Source: Isoetes taiwanensis (lineage: Eukaryota; Streptophyta; Lycopodiopsida; Isoetales; Isoetaceae). From it: a DNA stretch of 64,000 nucleotides. The translations under genes were made by a program, and so were the position numbers. Where the stretch lies: the NCBI GenBank assembly GCA_021234155.1, contig JAJEKV010000330.1, positions 62,001 to 126,000 of the forward strand, written 5' to 3'. Each line of letters begins with the position of its first letter. Within the stretch, counting starts at the first letter, position 1. The notes under the pieces are model-generated. The model was not told where the DNA came from. It made no database searches and saw only the letters and a program-made list of their open reading frames with translations. Below, piece after piece: positions 59,491 through 64,000 of the stretch.

Positions 59491-62042
59491 TTTTAAACAC
59501 ATTTGGTTTCAAATTGGGATGTCAATATATGATGTGCCAAATATTCTGACAACATTGATATTCATTGACGTAAGACAATCATCTTTTGTCCTTTGAGCTT
59601 CTTAAAACATGCAAATCCTATAAGTAGCTTATGCCGCACCAAAAGATTTATAGAAGAATATGCAATGTGCATTCAATTTTAGAAATAGATCGTTGAAACA
59701 GAGCTAAAAAAACAACGAAAAATTTAAGAGATTCTAAGCTTGGAAAGAAAACTTGGAAGATCCATCGATGGCGTAATGCATGGCAAAAGATAATCCATGA
59801 GATCGCCTGTAAACCTTTTCTAAGCAGCTTTCGGCCAAGCTTTTTGCAAATGCCCGACATTGGTGGGAAAGACCCATAAATTCCACCAAAGAGTCAAGAA
59901 AATTAAATGAACACATTCCTAAGCAAGATCATGAGAAAAACTTTGCAAAGATCCTAAGCTTGCAAGAAAAACTTAAAAAAATCTAAAGCAAATCCTACCA
60001 GATCGCGCAAATAGGGCAAGTGCCATAGCCATCGAAAGTGCGGGGGCTACAAAGCGGCATCACAAAGAAGCTCCAAGGGCCGCCCCAGCCATACAGCCGC
60101 CACCGCCATAGACAGACCTTCGGTGAAAAAAGATGGGGGCGGAGGGGCAAATTAGCTCCCCATTTCCATGTTAGGTGATATCTGACCCCACCGGTTATTT
60201 CGGGTGGGCTTGACCCCTTTCGGACCGCCAATCGATTGTGGGGGCCCCACCGTCCACAATCGTAATGTGGTTTCCGTGACCATGCCACCATAGAAGGACA
60301 TCCATTTGTAACAAAGGTAAAGTGATAAAACAAGATTATAAAACCAACAAACATTTAACATCATCATAACCTATGAAATTTATATTTAAAAGTAGAGATG
60401 AACGCATGGAGATGAATTCAAATAGACGGTTAAGATGGTGATCCTAACATCCTATTGGTGGAATTGAACTTTTTTATTGTTTGTTTCCAAGAGATATGGC
60501 GGCCTTCCTCTTGCCAGCCGAAATTCAAGGCCACAAAAGGCCGGTCCATTCGACTTCCATCTCCATCTCCACTGTGCTCTAGGGTTTGCCTTTGCCGCCT
60601 CCCACCTCCACGGCGCATCACCAGATCTTCAGATTCGCCTCCAACTCCAAATACCACAACCCAAATAGGGTAAGCTTTCCAAACAATATGCCTTATTCGG
60701 CCAGATCCTTCAGCCTCCAAGGATTTGCCCTCTTTCGCCTGTTTTGCTTCCAAGGTTTCTTCTTTTTCACTGCTTTCAGCCTCCGTGTGTTGCCCTGTTC
60801 TCATGTTTTGGCGCCGACAAGATTTAAATGAAACGCACTTATTTCAGAAGCGCGTTTGAAAGATTCCTTTAAAAAAAATTGAAAACTTGAAAAAAAACGT
60901 GACAAAATAGGGAGCAAAATAGATTGTTGAGCAATTAGCATTCGGAATACCCCCAAAAAAGCAACTTTTTTGAAGCCTTTTCATTTTTAAAAGAGGGCAA
61001 AAAAAAAAATGCTTGTTTTGAGGAGAGAGACATTAATTTTGATAACTCAGTAAGTATTTATTGTTGAAAATAGAAGGAAATATAGTTTGTCTTTTTGCAA
61101 GCTTAATATAAGTGCTAAGAAAATCAAACATAGGAAAGACAAGGAGTGTGAAATCATGGAGCAAGAAAGAGTTGTTCTAATTAAGCATTGTTGAAGAGAC
61201 AAAGCTTTCAGTTTAAAAATCTTCATCAAAATATATTATAATTCTTAGCACATAGTTTACAACGGAAGTAGTTAATAACTCTGTCTCAGATAAAATTATA
61301 TGGGAGGTGGGGAGGCCCTTCCCACCATCACGTGACTCTCGCATTTTTAGCCTTTGGCTCTTATGCAGCCCACAACAGCAACAGAGATGCCTCCTTTGAT
61401 TCCAATCCTATCGGCACAAAATGTTTTCTGCACAGCTCCACAAAGCTCCAAGCTCCACAAACTCCACCTCCTCATCTTTTCTCCCCGTAAGTGGAGGTCG
61501 GATTTTTCCAGATAAGTGCCTTTAACATCACCGGCACCGCTCTTTTGCTCCTTTTCGCTTTCATCGTGAAAGGATTCACAAGAGCTTATCTGGTCCCGAT
61601 GAAACTTACTTTATCCGGTCTATGTCGACGGAGATCTACATTGCGCTCGCTAAGGGCGAAACCGCTGCGGGTGCTCGATCCAAAATGCATCTAAGATCCG
61701 CCTGTATAGAAAACCATCAGACAAATTATTAATAAGCCTCGTGGTTTCGATATCGGGGACACCACAGCCCTTTGTCGTTGTGGGTCTCTTAATTTCGCAG
61801 TAACAGCCGAACCGAAAAGCATTGCGGGGAGGAGTCTTCTCATTCTAATGTGATTGAAATGAACCATGGTTTTTGGTGTCCGGCACCGTAAAAACCAATA
61901 TAAAAATGCTCAAACAACTCACTAAGCCGCGACCACCACCATGACCCTTGACGCTTGTTTTAAGCCCCGCCAAAACAATACAAAAGAATTAAAAATTAGT
62001 AGAAAGAAAACAAGGAAAATAAGTTAGCCCAAAGAGTGTGGC
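59491..62042. other. no confident gene; one possible exon near 60480-60670
   Basis: Around 60480-60668 both strands are open (72 aa plus, 124 aa minus 60430-60804). The plus strand ends at AATAG|GGTAAGC, a possible splice donor, within a CT-rich stretch typical of 5' leaders. No family was recognised. The remainder is AT-rich, with poly(A) patches near 60860-61010. Confidence 0.35.
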
Positions 62043-62216
62043 GGCAGATAAATTTATACCACGGTTTGCCTTGTCTTGTCAGAAAAAATTTTACCACGGC
62101 GGCAAGTCAGATAAATTTATACAAACATTGCCTTGTCAGATAAATTTATACCACGGTTGTTCCACCGCTTAAATTTAAACAAGGCAACCGGTGGTATAAA
62201 TTTATACCGCGGAGTT
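62043..62216. repeat. cluster of AAATTTATACC(A/G)CGG motifs
   Basis: The motif GATAAATTTATACCACGG and variants occur about five times, partly as inverse copies (GGTGGTATAAATTTATACC is itself palindromic). Another copy is at about 63273, beyond the next segment. Confidence 0.75.
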
Positions 62217-63400
62217 ACAAAGAAAAGAAAAAGCGTTGAAAGTAAAGCTTACCAAACGCAGCTGGGCTTCTGTTACATGCATCCGCTCCCATAGGTTTAA
62301 GCACCGACATCGCCTCAGAGGTCGGAATGGAAAATGATGACCCTCCGCTTAGCGTGATATATCGGACTTCCTTCAAAGCCATCCAAAAGAACGGACTTGC
62401 ACGCGGCATTGAAAGCCTCCGCCAAAAAAGCGCTTATCCTTAATTTTAAAGCCATAAGGAATATCCGCAATGCATAATGTAAAATTTTGCTTGTCTAAAA
62501 GAGTCCCCACTCGCAATCACCCCCAACAACCCTTGGCATAAGCAAATTCCGACCAAATGTTGTAAATCTCTCATAAGTAGTGTCAAAACTACCAAGCATG
62601 CACCTCTTTACCCTGCTCAATTGCCTTTAAGTCTCGCCTCTTCTCTCCTTGGCCCTACTTAACTAGGTTTAAAAATCCGGGCTTGGTAGGCCCCTTCTTC
62701 TTGTTTCAGAAGAATACTATGAGACAAAGGCACAAACACGTAACATATTTTCTACAAAACTTACCCAGCCCACCGGAAGTTAACAAGCCAGGTTCTCCGA
62801 TGATACTATATGTGGTACAACTTGGGTATAAAGCTTGCACTCCTCCCAAATTCTCTAGGTTTAGTCGCTTCATTAACTCGGCCCGGTGTGACAATGTCTT
62901 TTCCGACCGCAAAGGGAAAATAATGTAAGACAAAAAAGGTAGAAAAAAACACCAAGATAGCAAAATGAGGCTTACATCTTAGCTTCCTTTGGCCATCTCG
63001 GCCCAATGTGAATTCCTTTGGCCACAACTTTTTCCAAGAGGCTTAACAAAAATTTTTTGCTTTTTAACCCTCAGAATCAAGGGTCACTGGTACAATGCTC
63101 ATATTTTTTTTGTTTTGATTCGCCACCTTTTTGGTTTTTTCATGGAGCTAGCTTGTTCTTTAAGCTCACCATCTTCAACATTACAAAAATTCTGAAGATC
63201 CCTCTTGAAGATCCCATCGCTGTACGCGGGTTCCAACGCCTAAATAAGATACCGCACGGTGACTAGGCACTATGTGATAAATTTATACCGCGCCCCAGCT
63301 AATACACACTTCTAACCACGCTAAACATACTACAAAAAGATTGAATTAAAGCATTTACTTATTTGACCATCTCTCAAAGCGAAGCCGAAAGTAGTTATCG
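62217..63400 (-). other. possible downstream exons of the ParB-like gene
   Basis: Minus-strand frames include PAYSDGIFKRDLQNF (about 63215-63170), FVKPLGKKLWPKEFTLGRD (about 63040) and ASPFFWMALKEVRY (62409-62215). None has a known domain. Their order on the same strand as the ParB-like segment fits one gene broken by introns and frameshifts, but this is inference. Confidence 0.3.
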
Positions 63401-63415
63401 TATTGTTTCACGTAC

Positions 63416-63865
63416 CATAATGGGCTTCTTATCGTAATCATAACTGAGGCAAAGACTGGTCACAATGTGCTTCTGAAGCTCTTGAAGCTTGTTCTTTTGT
63501 TTTTTGAAGTCCTCTCCATGCACTTGTTTGAAATCCACGCACTCTGCAGGTGAAACGGATCTTGTCTATTAGGCTCATTTTTAGTCTAAAGTCATTGTGA
63601 GATTATGACTCACGGCAAATGACTTTTTGCCTCTTCGCCCTGCTACACCCACGTAAATATGGGCTTCCACGCTTTTCCACACTTCGCTACGGCTTTCTTC
63701 CTTTGATAGTTCTTTTTTCTTGCCTTGTAACCGTGGTGTGCCTCCAAGGACATAATAAGTGTAATCTTCAAAGTCCGCCTTTTGTAATCTTTTAATTGGT
63801 TGCAATCGACTTCTATCAACCATCACAACTAGTGGCTTAATACATGCGCATGAGGATTCCTTCTC
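63416..63865 (-). pseudogene. ParB/Srx-like domain protein fragment
   Basis: The frame running down from about 63865 (an internal Met is at 63826) gives SCACIKPLVVMVDRSRLQP, then DFEDYTYYVLGGTPRL, then VWKSVEAHIYVGVAGR and FAVSHN. After a one-base shift near 63600 come NDFRLKMSLIDKIRF and EDFKKQKNKLQELQKHI, ending at ATG|GTACGT, a splice donor. The layout (hydrophobic strand, YxVLGG-x-R, then an HNxxNDFR helix) resembles ParB/sulfiredoxin-fold proteins found in transposon-like genes of many eukaryotes. There the GGxH(S/T)R motif is catalytic or nucleotide-binding; here the assembled sequence reads GGTPR. Function in plants is unknown to me. The gene may begin to the right of the window. Confidence 0.4.
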
Positions 63866-64000
63866 ATTCTTTGCTTAAGGATAGCCACATGTGCCGCTGC
63901 ACAACTTTCGGAATAGGTGGCCTCTTAATAGTGCTTTAGTGTCAAGGAAATGGAAATGGTTTGCTTGAGGAGTTTGGTTTCATTTACGCTTTTAGAATGG

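Noticed and set aside
59995..60354. 119-aa minus-strand ORF
   Set aside because: Trp/Gly/Pro-rich translation without a family, in a locally GC-rich patch; a second frame overlaps it.

Overview
The window is nuclear DNA from a land plant with a large, repeat-rich genome. It is AT-rich and gene-poor, with Helitrons, a LINE, a pogo-type transposon, a CACTA-like end, foldback elements and poly(A)-tailed retroposons. Two clues point to a fern or lycophyte, or at least a plant with swimming sperm. One is four copies of a fragment resembling SAS-6, a centriole/basal-body protein needed only where flagella are built. The other is an intact Bowman-Birk-type inhibitor gene with two basic reactive loops. 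No bacterial features, rRNA genes, functional tRNA genes or CRISPR arrays were seen. The species cannot be named from the sequence.

Layout. 1-8.9 kb: nested direct repeats, a small MITE, a relic Helitron 3' end, a minus-strand poly(A) retroposon, and a triplicated ~408-bp unit containing a tRNA-like (SINE-type) head. 8.9-12.2 kb: a non-autonomous Helitron on the minus strand. 12.9-13.3 kb: the one convincing intact gene, a small secreted double-headed Bowman-Birk-type protease inhibitor with its own TATA box. 13.48-25.28 kb: four Helitrons head-to-tail with no spacer (2940, 2969, 2949 and 2940 bp). Each carries the same broken SAS-6-like fragment, the same internal duplications and the same LTR-retrotransposon primer-binding site. 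25.3-31 kb: palindromic GC-rich blocks around a broken multi-exon gene whose pieces match the tyrosine recombinase of Crypton transposons (DUF3504). 32.4-36.2 kb: a broken pogo/Tigger-like transposase with an HTH domain, a DDD catalytic domain and a possible charged tail. 38.7-39.3 kb: an HSPA12-type Hsp70 ATPase fragment. 39.8-45.3 kb: poly(A) retroposon tails and a LINE reverse-transcriptase relic. 50.8-51.5 kb: a long foldback element. 54.2-56.4 kb: a GT-rich minisatellite split by a retroposon. 56.5-56.9 kb: a CACTA-like end. 62-64 kb: palindromic motifs and a broken ParB-like domain gene.

The genes do not form a pathway. The window is a record of transposon capture, amplification and decay around one small defence-type gene.

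A technical caution affects everything above. Comparing the four Helitron copies shows that many CAG and CTG sites are garbled (CTG to CCG, CTCG or CG; CAG to CGTA, CAA or lost) in copies 2-4 but not in copy 1. This looks like systematic basecalling error at CHG-methylated cytosines in a long-read assembly. Many apparent frameshifts in the transposon genes may therefore be artefacts, and the pattern may itself be a crude methylation map.
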